From the NCBI GenBank assembly GCA_949318235.1, contig OX439134.1, forward strand, positions 26,915,793 through 26,979,792: a stretch of DNA of 64,000 nucleotides, given 5' to 3'. The notes under the pieces were generated by a model, which was given only the letters and a program-made list of their open reading frames with translations, made no database searches and was not told the DNA's origin. The stretch comes from Ecdyonurus torrentis (Eukaryota > Arthropoda > Insecta > Ephemeroptera > Heptageniidae). Every line of letters starts with the position of its first letter. Position 1 is the stretch's first letter. Below are positions 44,062 through 54,101 of this stretch, piece by piece. The position numbers and the translations under genes are program-made.

Positions 44062-44931
44062 CCAATTTGAACACTTTACTGATACAGTAGTTTTCTCATA
44101 TAAATAAGATTGAAAATTTGGCGCAATCATTTGAAAGGCTAAGAATTTAATCTTGGTCAAGTGTGCAGATTGTAAGTTTAAAATCTTAGAGCTTCAGTTC
44201 TTGTGTATAGAAGAAAGACTTTAACCCGTTCACGACGGAGCACGTCATATTACGTGCTGAACGTTATGGGATAAGCAAAAAACTCCGCCGTGAATAGGTT
44301 AACTTGTACCCTCCGTTTCTGTACATTGTTTTTTATCTTTTCTTTTTCTTTTTCCCCCTCCAATATCTCCAAAGTTATTCTTATTTAATTTGTGAATTTA
44401 TTTTCAAAAGAAATAGAGCTTCTAAAATATACACTTTAAACAAAATGTACATTTGAGGGGGGAAAGGGGGGGGGGGGTGCAGAACAAAACAAACAAACAG
44501 AATTGTTTGATATTCTAACATCAACCTTCTTTTCAATGTAAATATTTAATTTTTAATATCATAATTTTAATCACAACACTTTTGGTCCCGAATATATCTG
44601 ACCAAAGCATTAATCTCTCTCAATATTAAATATATGTGGAAAACTTTTATGCATATGGTCAGATTTATTTGGGAACAGTGTACATAAAAATAAGAAATCA
44701 CCAAATAGCACACTAATTTATTAAACCTGAGAGGAAAGTTATGTTCTTGTAGATGGAAAATATTGCTGACTAGTATACAAATCTATGAATTATATTTCAT
44801 ATTTGTGTGCTTGTCTTTCATATCAGAATGTCACTTTACTGTGTTACACAATACATATCATAATACTGTATAATTGGGTCATATACATAAATATAAAAAA
44901 GTTACTGCAGGAGGGAAAAAGCATCACTCTT

Positions 44932-44970
<39 letters not shown>

Positions 44971-46726
44971 ACAACAATGAGTGTCCCACAGTCCTCAATA
45001 TACCACTGATTCAAATAATAGTATAAGAGAAATTAGAGCACTGTGAATTGAAAATTAATGCAAAGTATGTATGTATAAGCATGGATATCGCTCTGGCTGC
45101 GCCCAAAGGGCGTACTTGCATTTCAAGGTCGTCTTACAAAAGGTGTACGTGCATTTTTGTCCAGTACAACAAAGGGCGCTCTTGCACTTGGTTTTACATG
45201 TTCAGCTTATGGCGGATGCGCAAGTATGCCCTTTGGTTTGTGCCAGAGCGATATACAGTATGCAAAGCGAAATTCTCTAATTTTGATAGTTAACCTTGAA
45301 TTAATAGAAAATCTCGCTTACCATAATTTTCTAATTTTCAATACACAGTGCACTAATTTCTCTCATACAATTTCTATCCCTTTATTTTAGTATCATTAAG
45401 TGTGATTTTTATTATTATTTAATTTTATGATTCATATAATAAAAATTATATGGTTTTGGACCAACTTATTTTAACATTACCAAAGTAGTTATCATTTCAC
45501 ATATATGACACTAAAAACTGTTGAGGCGTATTCTTAAACATTACATTGTCTCACAATATCTAATGATATAGAGAGTAAGAAGTGTATTTTGTTATGGTAA
45601 CCTATTTGTTCCTACAGTTTGTGGGTGTCTGGCTAACTGTGAGGTATCGCAACCAGAAAGATCCTCGTGCAAACTCCAGTGCTTTTCTCTAGTCATTTCT
45701 AACTTTAAAAAATACATGGGAAACTTAAGTAGTCAGAGGAGAGGTAATTTTGTTTTAAAAAAATTAAATCTCTAGCTTTTTTTTTTTTTTTTTTTGCATG
45801 ATTAGCAAAAAAGATAGTGCATGTGTTTTTTACAGTCATAGAGAGTGAAAATTGAATTTGTGGTGAAAATTAATTCTATTTTCTAATTTAAGTACTTTAA
45901 CTTCAGAATTGTGGATTTTTTTTTCTTCTTCTTCTTAAAGGTGCTCATTGAAAGAAGACAAAAAAAATGTCTAAAACTTTTTAAAACATGTTTGTTTAAT
46001 ATATAACTAGGAAAAAATCGACTTTGCGATAGGTTGATAATTAAAAGATTGATAGAAACACATAAAAAAGAGAGGTAAAAGATTTTTGGTGTGACGTTTT
46101 TGCTAATTAATTTACTTTTGTAAGCCAAAAAACCCTCTAATTAATTAACTAATCTCTATTTGCTTACGAGCTTCTAGTTCATACCACCGTGCATACGATG
46201 CACTATGTGTCATATTTCGGCCTGGGTTTGAATATTTTTCTCTCTCTTTTGCGGGGTCCCTGAACTAAAAATGTTTGTTTAATGTTCATTTTACACTAAA
46301 TCACCAAATTTAAATTTCTTTGTAAATTGTGCTCTACTTAAAAAAAAAAAAGAAAAAAAAAATCGTAAAGTTTAAAACAATGAGGTTCTATTTATTTGTG
46401 TTTAATGAATACTGGACTTGCATTTTTTTTATCACAATGGCACCTCATAGAAGTGAATTATTATAATAATTAGGGTTAAATAAAATGGTAAGTAACTGCT
46501 TCTTGAGATAATTTTTTTTTTGACATTTTAACTCATAAAATCACACTATTAAAAACCAAATGAATTCGGAGTTCACATAAATTTTCTTCGTTAGATGTGT
46601 AATTTATTTCTAATTTTAGATGCTGTTACAGATTTTTTGTAGCTTTTATAAAGTGATTTTGCTAATCAGCTACTTGTAAATTAATTCTAACAAAATATTT
46701 ATTATTCATAAAGCTTTTCCATAGTT

Positions 46727-46804
<78 letters not shown>

Positions 46805-48914
46805 CTCTCTCTTTCATTGTCTTTTTTTTTAAATCAAGCACCTTATCATTATTATTTTTATTTATTTCCATCACACCAAATTTCTCATATTTTCTTTATA
46901 CTTCAAATGTTTCTTTAAATAATTGCATGTATTTGTAAATATAAAATAATAGTGTTGTTGTTTAAGCACTTTTAGCTACTGTAATGCAAAGTGGTAGTGG
47001 GCACTGAAACTTGTAGTAGTAGAAATAGCTTTTGGCTTTGTTTTTTTATTTTTGCAGCATAATATCTAATCTGTACAGCAATATAAATAATATTGAGTAT
47101 TGAGTATCAATGATTGTAAAGTATTGTAATTTAAATTGTTATAGCTGTTATTATGCCATTGTTTTATATATAATTGCTGAATTTTGTTTACTTTTTGATA
47201 ATAATAGCTAGGAAAATGTAAGAAAGCTATCAATGTTGTCGGGAGATTCAATGTATTGACAATATATTGCACCTGCATTGTTAAAGGCGTAGAACATTTT
47301 GAACAAAAAAGTTGTGCAATATCCTAACAAACCTGAAAATCAACGTTGATTTGGCCGGAGTCATTGATTTCTAATTTATTTTACATTCACAAAACGACAC
47401 TGGTGGTCACTGACATCACAGCTTGCCCAGTTTACGCGCGGAATGGAAAACAAATTAGAAATCAATGACTCCGACCAAATCAACATTGATTATCAGGTTT
47501 GTTAGGATATTATGCAACTTTTTTGTTCAAGGTGTTCTACGCCTTTAAACTTTGAATATTGATTTTTAAAAAATGCTGAAGATAATACTAACATCTAATG
47601 CAATACATTGTATCTTCCCATAACATTCATAACTTTCTTTCATTTTTCCAACTAAATTTATGATCCTATAAATAGGCCTAAATATACAGTAAATATTCAT
47701 CATTATTTGAACAGCTAGTTGTTTAAATTTATTAATAGCCTAAGAATTAAAAGCATTTTTTATTTGTGTAAAAAATAATTTTTGCTTATGTAAATTTATA
47801 TAACCAGAATGTTTTTTTCTTACTGTTAGACTTACAAATTAGACATGTTTTAAAATTAGAATTATCAACTAAATGTTTTAAATTCGGTTATTCTTTTAAA
47901 CTTAGTTTTAATTTACAACATTTTTACCAAGTATTAATGCTCTTTTTCAAAAATTACAAAAAGTAGAGCAATGAAAAAGTGGTAAAGTTAGCACCATATA
48001 TATTTTTAATTGATGATTTTTATTGTATTTATGTGTTATTTATTTACAATTTTTATATTTGAATATTTCATTCCCCTCACCCAATTTCTTAATCATACTG
48101 ACTAATAAAGAAGCATCTGTTACGAGGCTGCCTATAAGTGATTTCAATTACATCTGTGTACTAACTTTGTGCAGTACATTGAAAAGAACGCAGATGTGAT
48201 CGAAATTGTGTAAAGTCAGCCTCAAAACAGTTTCTTCTTTATTAGTTCATGATGCTTTTTTTAACTGCATTCATATTGCAATTTTGCATTTCATATATGC
48301 TACAAAACACATTCCATTTAATTAATTAATGTTACAATATTCAAAGAAAGGATAGGAGAAACTAACAAGTGCCTTACCATGATGAAGTCCGTAGCTTTAT
48401 AAAAGTCTTAATAGCACAGGTTACACAAATATTTACAAGTTTACTAAGACGTTTCAAGGGCAACAGTCTTCTTTTTCAGTTGCGTAGAGTTGCGTGACTA
48501 AAAAGAGGGCTATTGTCCTCGAAACGTCTTAATAAACTTGTAAGTATTTGTGTAACCTGTGCCATCAAGACTTTCACTAAGCTACAGATCTCATCGTGGT
48601 AAGGCGCTTGTTGGTTTCTCCTATTATTTCTTTGATTACATATTCAAACCAAAATAGTTTAACCTTTTCTAATTAATTATCACAACATCACAATATTATG
48701 TGCTATAATATAATGTGTTATTAATAACACAGAAAACAACAACTTAATAGCAACTATAATTTATTATTGTTATTTCCAGGTTGCGGCAATATTTGTAGCA
48801 TGGAGGTATAGAAACCAAAGCCGAGGAAGACTACTTGAGTCTCCCAATACTCCTATTTTCTCCTCTTCACAACCACGCAACTTCTATAATGTCAGAAGAG
48901 ACTATGTAACATAA
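37152..48914 (+). CDS. Tetraspanin of the TSPAN13/TSPAN31 type, with two alternative terminal exons
   Basis: Shared exons 37152-37211, 39622-39789, 40478-40576, 41306-41437 and 41811-41933 all join in phase 0. They are followed by either 45618-45692 (6A, 218 residues in total) or 48780-48914 (6B, 238 residues). Seen: [10 protein letters not shown] start; TM1 across exons 1-2; TM2 and [10 protein letters not shown] in exon 2; TM3 across exons 2-3; a large outer loop with C-C-G, six further cysteines and an N-N-T glycosylation site; TM4 across exons 5-6. Human TSPAN31 is about 210 residues and ends [14 protein letters not shown], nearly as 6A does. Tetraspanins organise membrane microdomains with partner proteins; the partner here is unknown. 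An in-frame ATG 78 bp upstream (37074) would add an acidic 26-residue extension. I prefer 37152 because it matches the family start and has a purine at -3. Confidence 0.95.
37678..37797. mobile_element. TA-flanked foldback element, copy 1
   Basis: CAGCTCTGACCAAAAGTTTC at the left and the complement of CAGCTCTGGCCAAAAGTTCC at the right form the ends, flanked by TA on both sides. Internal GCGGCCGC and GATAACATAGTGTGGTT are shared with the second copy. TA targets and these ends suggest a Tc1/mariner-mobilised non-autonomous element. Confidence 0.85.
37960..38079. mobile_element. TA-flanked foldback element, copy 2
   Basis: Same length (120 bp), ends CAGCTCTGGCCAAAAGTTTG and internal GATAACATAGTGTGGTTGC as the copy 282 bp upstream, again between TA dinucleotides. 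The divergence shows they are not a very recent pair. Confidence 0.86.
39293..39455. mobile_element. Foldback element, family J, copy 1 (tetraspanin intron 1)
   Basis: GATGTTGTTGCGAGCAATATG pairs with CATATTGCTAGCAACAACATC. Inside, ACTCGTTTTTTGTCACGC and AGCAAAATGTGTAAGT are shared with the copy at 41466. It ends 166 bp before exon 2. No coding capacity. Confidence 0.8.
39622..39789 (+). CDS. Tetraspanin exon 2
   Basis: The acceptor is ATTTCAG and the donor GTATCC. It encodes 56 residues: the second half of TM1 ([13 protein letters not shown]), the short outer loop, TM2 ([12 protein letters not shown]) and the family landmark [10 protein letters not shown] opening TM3. Confidence 0.96.
40478..40576 (+). 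CDS. Tetraspanin exon 3
   Basis: The acceptor is ATATCAG and the donor GTAAAA. The 33 residues begin [13 protein letters not shown] (TM3), continue [10 protein letters not shown] and end [10 protein letters not shown], the start of the large outer loop. Confidence 0.95.
40614..41155. mobile_element. Large foldback element filling most of tetraspanin intron 3
   Basis: The outer arm TTTGATAGAAAAACACATAG pairs with TATGTGTTTTTTTATCAAA, with further pairing of TGGGGAATGGGAGA, TTTCTAACCCAGGCC and GGGCCTTACCACAGTAGAAG with their complements. About 540 of the intron's 729 bp belong to it. It is non-coding. Confidence 0.83.
41306..41437 (+). CDS. Tetraspanin exon 4
   Basis: The acceptor is TTTTAG and the donor GTAAGT. 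The 44 residues carry the tetraspanin hallmark F-S-C-C-G-L in the large outer loop, an N-N-T glycosylation site, and G-H-P-S-C-L-I-N at the end. Confidence 0.96.
41466..41691. mobile_element. Foldback element, family J, copy 2 (tetraspanin intron 4)
   Basis: It starts 28 bp after the exon 4 donor with TCGATGTTGTTGCGAGCAAT and ends with the complementary TTGCAACAGCATTGATATG. It occupies about 60% of the 373-bp intron. It is longer than copy 1 because of an internal segment around 41540-41580 that repeats CTCGTTTTTTGTCA. Confidence 0.8.
41811..41933 (+). CDS. Tetraspanin exon 5
   Basis: The acceptor is TTGTTTTAG and the donor GTAAGT. It encodes [15 protein letters not shown], five cysteines of the outer loop, then the start of TM4 ([12 protein letters not shown]). 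Both terminal exons splice onto it in phase 0. Confidence 0.96.
42256..42848. mobile_element. Foldback element rich in GTTACGTTAC motifs
   Basis: The outer ends AGACTTGG and CCAAGTCT are complementary. Inside, GTTACGTTAC, AAAAGTAGTGA and AAAAGTAATGA motifs recur in both orientations, giving many alternative pairings. A smaller palindrome (42371-42447) sits within it. Confidence 0.65.
42371..42447. mobile_element. Small foldback element nested in the preceding one
   Basis: AAGGTCCGTGCAGCCGTCTT on the left and AATAAAACGGCTGCGTGGGC on the right form about 20-bp inverted ends. The left border is TTAA, the right is degenerate. Confidence 0.55.
44221..44302. mobile_element. 82-bp TTAA-flanked miniature foldback element
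   Basis: TTAACCCGTTCACGACGGAG at the left and the complement of TTAACCTATTCACGGCGGAG at the right, with TTAA at each border. The interior contains the palindrome GCACGTCATATTACGTGC. Confidence 0.82.
44577..44680. mobile_element. Short foldback element with CACTGTTCCCAAAT-type ends
   Basis: CACTTTTGGTCCCGAATATA and the reversed right end CACTGTTCCCAAATAAATCT form imperfect ends, and TCTGACCA/TGGTCAGA extends the pairing. A Tc1-like origin is plausible but unproven. Confidence 0.6.
45081..45262. mobile_element. Foldback element, family K, copy 1
   Basis: TATCGCTCTGGCTGCGCCCAA on the left (first 20 bases considered) pairs with GGTTTGTGCCAGAGCGATAT on the right, and AAAGGGCGTACTTGCAT pairs with GCAAGTATGCCCTTT. 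It lies about 355 bp upstream of exon 6A. A related copy is at 50664. Confidence 0.75.
45618..45692 (+). CDS. Tetraspanin terminal exon 6A (canonical C-terminus)
   Basis: The acceptor is TTCCTACAG. It encodes F-V-G-V-W-L-T-V (second half of TM4), [16 protein letters not shown] and TAG. The last 14 residues nearly match the conserved end of vertebrate TSPAN13/31. The exon has no GT donor before the stop, so it must be terminal. Confidence 0.95.
   Translation, partial: FVGVWLTVRYRNQKDPRANSSAFL
46732..46801. repeat. (TC)n microsatellite, about 35 copies
   Basis: An uninterrupted dinucleotide run between the two terminal exons. Confidence 0.96.
47281..47548. mobile_element. TTAA-flanked foldback element, family B, copy 2
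   Basis: It starts TTAAAGGCGTAGAACATTTT and ends GTTCTACGCCTTTAA, with the family arm CCGGAGTCATTGATTTCTAA. The central segment is shortened relative to 21662 and lacks part of one inner arm. Confidence 0.87.
48099..48248. mobile_element. Foldback element, family M, copy 1
   Basis: TGACTAATAAAGAAGCATCTG pairs (first 20 bases) with the complement of the right end CAGTTTCTTCTTTATTAG, and GAGGCTG with CAGCCTC. A second copy lies at 53929. Confidence 0.75.
48342..48634. mobile_element. Foldback element close to tetraspanin exon 6B
   Basis: CAAAGAAAGGATAGGAGAAA at the left pairs with TTTCTCCTATTATTTCTTTG at the right. Inner arms share GTGCCTTACCATGATGA, CACAGGTTACACAAATA and TAAGACGTTTC. It ends 145 bp before exon 6B. 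Confidence 0.82.
48780..48914 (+). CDS. Tetraspanin alternative terminal exon 6B
   Basis: The acceptor is TATTTCCAG. In the phase required by exon 5 it encodes V-A-A-I-F-V-A-W (an alternative second half of TM4), R-Y-R-N-Q as in 6A, then a different tail with [21 protein letters not shown] and final D-Y-V-T, followed by TAA. The R-Y-R-N-Q codons differ from 6A, so this is not a fresh copy. An intact frame of 44 codons in this AT-rich DNA, starting at a good acceptor in the right phase with the family motif, makes a chance match unlikely. An AATAAA at 49093 could end the transcript. Confidence 0.88.
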   Translation, partial: VAAIFVAWRYRNQSRGRLLESPNTPIFSSSQPRNFYNVRRDYVT

Positions 48915-49092
48915 TAGGCATTCAATTGATTTTATAATTATTATTATTATTAATATTGGATTGATTACTGTAGTTTTAGTCACTACAGTTATCAAATTAA
49001 AAATAGCAATTATTTTTTAACTTAAAATACAAAGAAAACAAAAACAAATGTGTATGCTATGTGTATGAACGTATGTCTTGATAGATAGACAA

Positions 49093-49098
49093 AATAAA
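49093..49098 (+). promoter_or_regulatory. Candidate polyadenylation signal for the 6B transcript
   Basis: AATAAA lies 179 bp after the exon 6B stop codon. T-rich DNA after it is modest, so use of this site is uncertain. Confidence 0.35.
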
Positions 49099-49156
49099 AT
49101 ATTTAAGTTTATAAAACCATTTTAAAATAATATTAATTAAATAATAATACTAGTTA

Positions 49157-49494
49157 TTTACAGGCATAGAAAACATGAAACAGCATGTTCGTTTTAATCA
49201 TTAAACACAAAATGAGATCTACAAAACTGATGATAATTTTTACCAGAATGTAAATGTGGCCCCACAACAGAGCGTAAAAAAAACTTTAAAATATGCAATT
49301 TTTGTGAATATTTCTGTTTATGACTTCAGAAACAGGCAAAAATTAGTATGAAAAGGTTGTGCGGGTTGCATAAATCGAAATTTTCTGATCACTGCTACAG
49401 TTGGGTTTTGAGACCAATTAATGTTATTTATGTAAGTTCCATCAAGTGTTTTGTGATGTAAATGATAATGTTTTCATGTTGTCTATGCCTTTAA
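49157..49494 (-). mobile_element. Family A element, copy 6 (GGCATAG subtype)
   Basis: Right end TCTATGCCTTTAA with a TTAA border; the left TTAA is mutated to TTAC before AGGCATAGAAAACATG. Internal GTGCGGGTTGCATAAATCG matches the family. Confidence 0.78.
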
Positions 49495-49816
49495 TAACTA
49501 CTATATTATCTCGGACACTTTTAAATTGATTTTTGTATAACGTTTTTTTGTGGACATCCAACAAAATTATTGATTTTTAATTCCTTATGACATTATTATA
49601 AAGAATTAAATTAAGAAAACAAAATATAAATGTGTATTAAGTCAATGCGCCAGTTATTGCAATTTTGTCATCTTGTTTGAAAATTAAGCTTATCTTTTTT
49701 TTTTTTTTTTTTTTTTTAGCAAGACAAAAAGTAGATTTTCTGTTGTTGAGTTTGTGTATTGCACATCATACTCTTGTAAGGTTGTAAATTAAATCAAATT
49801 ACATAATTTTTCACCC

Positions 49817-50235
49817 TTAAAGAGATCCTGTTCTCAAAATAAACATAAATCATGAGATGGGACCATCATACATTTACCTTCTAACTCTTCTGTGACCTCA
49901 CAAACTGGGGTTAAGCAAATTGTAAAGTAGGCAACTTTTGGAATTTGTGACATTACGAAATCCAGGTCTACAAGAGAAATTGTAAATTATGTTGTTTACT
50001 TTATAAGTTTTCTCCTCTGTTTGTGAGACTATTAGAGGGGTTAAGAGATACAATATGTGTATGTATAGTACAGGAAACTCTCCATTTTGAGAAATTCGAT
50101 TTTGGGAAGTCCACCGTTGTTCCTGACCACAAGGAACAATGTTAAAGACTTTCGATCTTTTAAAATGAACATTTCTTGGATTTCCTTGCGATTTCACAAA
50201 ATCAAAAGTTTGCCATAGAAAGGTCCCATCTTATC
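49817..50235. mobile_element. Dispersed element with GATGGGACC inverted segments
   Basis: A TTAA begins the left side (TTAAAGAGATCCTG). GAGATGGGACC at about 49854 pairs with GGTCCCATCTT at about 50222. The interior CACAAACTGGGGTTAAGCAAA and AAATCCAGGTCTAC match the reverse strand at 21232-21460. Borders on the right are uncertain. Confidence 0.55.
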
Positions 50236-50663
50236 AACTTTTTTTTTTCTTTTAAGTTTAATTCTTTTAAGCAAATAAAACCTAAGTAAAAAAAAAATCT
50301 ATAGCAAAGTTAAGAGTATTTTAAAATGGTTAAAACTTAAAAATAATTCCTACAAAGTATGTGCTCTATTATACACATAAAAGAATTAATGTAAAATCAC
50401 TATAATACTTCATCCTGACAACTAAACTTAATATTTAAATAATATTTTAATTATCCAAAGTATATTTACTTTTCCTTATATACATATATATGTGATTCTA
50501 TACATTGCAGCTATAATAATTAAATTTATCATTCCGTTCTTTTTTGCTTTTATCATCGAAATACTTTATAATATTTTTTTTCCATTTAATTTTTAAGTTT
50601 TTGGGTTGTATTTTCAACAGTTGTTGTATGCTAACAATTTTTAACATTAAGTTTATGAGTTCA

Positions 50664-50893
50664 TATTTGCCCTACTTGCGCCTAAAGAACGTACTTGCAT
50701 ATCAAGCTCATCTTATAAAAAGTGTAGTTACATTTTTGTCAGGTACAGCACAGGGCGTATTTGCACTTGGTTTGACATGCTAAGCTTATGGCAGATGCGG
50801 GCGCAGCATGAAATCTGACCAATTGTAAGTACGCCCTGTGTAAAAAAAAGTGTCCAAATGCAAGTACGCCCTTTGGATGCAATAAGGGTGATA
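50664..50893. mobile_element. Foldback element, family K, copy 2
   Basis: It shares GCGCCTAAAGAACGTACTTG, TTTGACATGCTAAGCTTATG and GGCAGATGCG with the copy at 45081, and its right side AAGTACGCCCTTTGGATGC pairs with the left. It is longer by an extra inverted segment. Confidence 0.75.
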
Positions 50894-51157
50894 TAGTATA
50901 TTTTATTTATTTAATACAGCATTGATTAAAAGATAAACTTCTATTGCGAAAGTCTTTTTAAAAAATTAATCAAATATTGTGCCATCTATAGAATGATGCT
51001 CTCTGAATACATATAAACACTTTTGATTAATTCATTTAAAAGAAGTGGTAGTGTCATTTATGTAAAATAGGACTATAAAATGTGTATTGTGTACTGTGAG
51101 GGGTTGGGGGAAAGTGAGCTCCTATGTTGGGGAAGAGAGAAAGAAAAAGGAAACCAC

Positions 51158-51244
51158 ATTTTCCTTTTTTCCTTTCCTTTTTTCCTTTTTTCCTTTTTTC
51201 CTTTTTTTTTTTTTTTTCTTTTTTTCTCTTTTTTTTTTTCTTTA
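51158..51244. repeat. Pure pyrimidine tract (CCTTTTT units)
   Basis: About 85 bases without purines, made of irregular CCTTTTTT units and T runs, preceded by a purine-rich GAAGAGAGAAAGAAAAAGGA. The Phe/Pro open frames across it are artefacts. Confidence 0.9.
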
Positions 51245-51376
51245 AGGTATCCTATTTTTGCAATTTTATGTTACCATTTTTAGAGATTAGTAGTTTTTAT
51301 GATTTTTATTATTGACACTACCATTCAACACGGCAATATATTACATCAATACAATGATTAATATATGATCTCTCTA

Positions 51377-51864
51377 AATAATTAGGTCCTAAGATAAATA
51401 TACTGTTATTTTCTGAAAAAGTTTGATTTTTAATTAAATTAAATGATTTTTTTTTAAACTTTGCAACAACAGGCAATAAAAATCTCCTGTCCATTGTTAG
51501 AACACAGTGGTTCTGTCATAAGTTAAAAGGATGTATCCATGCTTACCCGTCAAAGTGAACCAACTACACTTTACAACATTTTACTGAACGATATCAAATT
51601 CAATAATCACCCATTTACTTCTGTTAAATGTGTAGAAATGTAGATCATTCATATATTGAGTGAAATTTGTAAAGTATAGTTGGTTCACTTCAACGGGTTA
51701 GCTACAATGTGTAAAATATATCCATTTTCAAAATTACATTAAAAATACTATCATATTTTTTTATTTTTTATAAATCTTGAAGAAAAGAATCAAATAAATT
51801 GATTAAAAATGAAGCATTGTCAGAATATGCAATAAATTTAGTGTTATCTAAGGACCTAATTATT
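51377..51864. mobile_element. Foldback element with two nested inverted repeats
   Basis: The outer arms AATAATTAGGTCCTAAGATAA (first 20 bases) and TTATCTAAGGACCTAATTAT are complementary. A second inner pair, AAGTGAACCAACTACACTTTAC and GTAAAGTATAGTTGGTTCAC (in part), lies at about 51556-51684. Confidence 0.75.
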
Positions 51865-53221
51865 GTTTATTTCCAATAAATAATTGATTAACATCAAATT
51901 TAATGACTTACAGAAACTATATAATTATGTACAACACTTAAATAACAATAAAGAATGAATCTTTGCTATGCAACAATAAACATCAATTTTTATTTTGATA
52001 TTTACAGCAAGTTATAAGTTGTGAATATTTAATTTCTCTTTATTTTATTGCACATTATTTTGTATAATACAAAATTAATAATTTATAAATAAAATAATTT
52101 TAAAACTATATATATCCAACAACAACAACAATTTATTTTCAGCTAGGTCATGGCATACAAAATAGTATCCCCTTCTTACTTAAATTAGGAGAGAAAATCA
52201 ACAAATTGTATGAAAAATGAACAAACGATTGTGTGTACAATTTTTCATTTCAAAAAAAAAAAAAAAAAAAAAAAAAAATCTCAATTGATTATTTAATTTT
52301 GCATACGTCAAAATGATGTATTATTATGACCATATTTTGTTACAAACTGTATGTCAAAATTTTTTATAAAAGGTTTTGCAAATGTTCTATAATTGCTTAC
52401 AACTTTCAAACTAAGATTTTGTACCAAATAATTTGAACTGTAAAACTCTTCACTGTAAAATTCATGATTAAGTTTCTTCTTTCCAAGATGTGTATTTTAA
52501 AAGTTATGCTATGACCTAGTTTCTTTGGCACTTATTATTTCTTTTAAATACATTATTTACATAAGATAAACACAATTAATAAATCAACATTATGGCTCAT
52601 CAAAACTCAGAAAATATTACTCTGGTTATTTACTTATTTTAATAATAATTGAGGAAAAATTTATTTGTGTTATAAATATGTGTTAATTTTGTACCCTATA
52701 TGATACTCCAATGGAGATATCACTCAATTTCAATTAGCTTTGTTTTTCCATATAATAATAACAATAATACTAATGGAGCTTATTGGTTTAGCGTGCGGGG
52801 GAAGCTAAGGGTCCCCTAATTTAACATTACGCTTATGGGGAAAAACACGTTTTTTTTTGCCATTTTTGAGAAAACTACTCCACTGATTCCGGAGATATCT
52901 ATATGAGAAATACTAGGCATACTTTTACGTGTTTTAAGCCATAGAAATTTGTTTGAGAATTTTTTAAACCGATAACCTCCATGAAAGAAAATATCAAATT
53001 TCTCTTTTAACTGATTTTTTTTTCCTTTTCTCATGAATATGAAATTTTATGACTTCTATTTTTATTTCAATTTTGGCATGTAAGTTTAGGATATGTTTCA
53101 CCAATGTGATAATTAGTTATTTGATCCTAAAATTAGTACTATAATCAATATCAGTACTAAATCTTTATCATTGATCCTAACCGCGATGGTTTTTTCCTTA
53201 AATTGAAATTAGTACTATAGT

Positions 53222-53436
53222 ACACTAGACTTGGCCATAGACTTGTTAGCATCAGAGAGAATGACTGCGACATCAGCATTACCAAATTTATATTTGCAGA
53301 TCACCTGCAGCTTTATTCACTGCAGATGTTCTGCAAGTAGACATTTGGCAACACTGCTAACTGGACATCACAGTTTGACCATTTTCTAAATAAAGCTGCA
53401 TTCTCTCTGATGTTCAGTTTATGGCCTAGCCAAGTG
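53222..53436. mobile_element. Foldback element with CTAGACTTGGCCATAGACT ends
   Basis: AGACTTGGCCATAGAC and GCATCAGAGAGAATG pair with CATTCTCTCTGATGTTCAGT and TATGGCCTAGCCAAGT on the right. Centre: TTGCAGATCACCTGCAG and CTGCAGATGTTCTGCAA. Confidence 0.72.
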
Positions 53437-53689
53437 CTCACTTATCCATGGACTACAGTATGCATGCAAGGAGATAAAGGGGTCTCAAAACTAAATGCGG
53501 TTGAGTGCTGGGTTGCCAGCTCTGATCTCGTAACACATGCAGGCCTTTGCATTGACTTCTTGTCATTCATGTAATAATACTATCTCTATTACATTGTCAA
53601 CATTCTTGCAAATATAATAACAATAGTAAAAGTATTTTATGGTGGGCAAAAGAAGGCAATGAAAAAGTGTGCAGGTGTTGTCTAAAGTG

Positions 53690-53818
53690 AATGTCTAAAA
53701 GAAGGTCTGCAGAAAAAAGGTCCTCGGATAAAAGGACAGGTATAGTGTGTCGGCGAGCTGCGCACAGGTAGAACCTTTTATCCAAGGTCCTTTTTTCCAC
53801 GGAGCTTCCTTCTATATA
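53690..53818. mobile_element. Short foldback element
   Basis: AGAAGGTCTGCAGAAAAAAG and GTCCTCGGATAAAAGG pair with CCTTTTATCCAAGGTCC and TTTTTTCCACGGAGCTTCCT on the right. GC-richer centre with GGCGAGCTGCGC. Confidence 0.65.
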
Positions 53819-53928
53819 CCGTTGCAAATACAGAGCTGATGACTTATAACTGCACTTACCAAGTAGGTCTTGACCACACGTTTCTTTTGCAAGCAGCGTC
53901 TCTGCTCGTGTAACCTTTAGGCCGTGGA

Positions 53929-54101
53929 TTGACTAATAAAAAAACAACCTGTTTTGAGGCTGGCCTTAAGCAATTTCAAACACTTCCATGTTCATTTCAA
54001 TGTACTGTGCATGTGTAGTAAGTAGAAACAGAAGCGGGTATGATCAAATTTGCTTAAAGTTGACCTCAAAATAGTTCCATATTTTTATTCTTTATTTGTC
54101 T
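53929..54101. mobile_element. Foldback element, family M, copy 2
   Basis: TTGACTAATAAAAAAACAAC, TGTTTTGAGGCTGGCCTTAA and the right side GACCTCAAAATAGTTCC match the copy at 48099 in order and spacing. Confidence 0.7.

Larger units (their letters stand above)
41934..45617 (+). other. Tetraspanin intron 5 (to exon 6A)
   Basis: 3.7 kb with no coding. It contains several foldback elements, poly(A), poly(C) and poly(T) runs (C19 at about 43387-43405). Confidence 0.85.
45693..48779 (+). other. 3' flank of exon 6A and intron portion before exon 6B
   Basis: No further coding. An AATAAA occurs at 46479-46484 and could end the 6A transcript. The rest holds a TC microsatellite and three foldback elements. 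Confidence 0.6.

Noticed and set aside
45048..45390. Three overlapping open frames with A-P-K-G-R-T-C and similar
   Set aside because: They lie on a family K foldback element in intron 5, upstream of exon 6A, and no splice sites fit.
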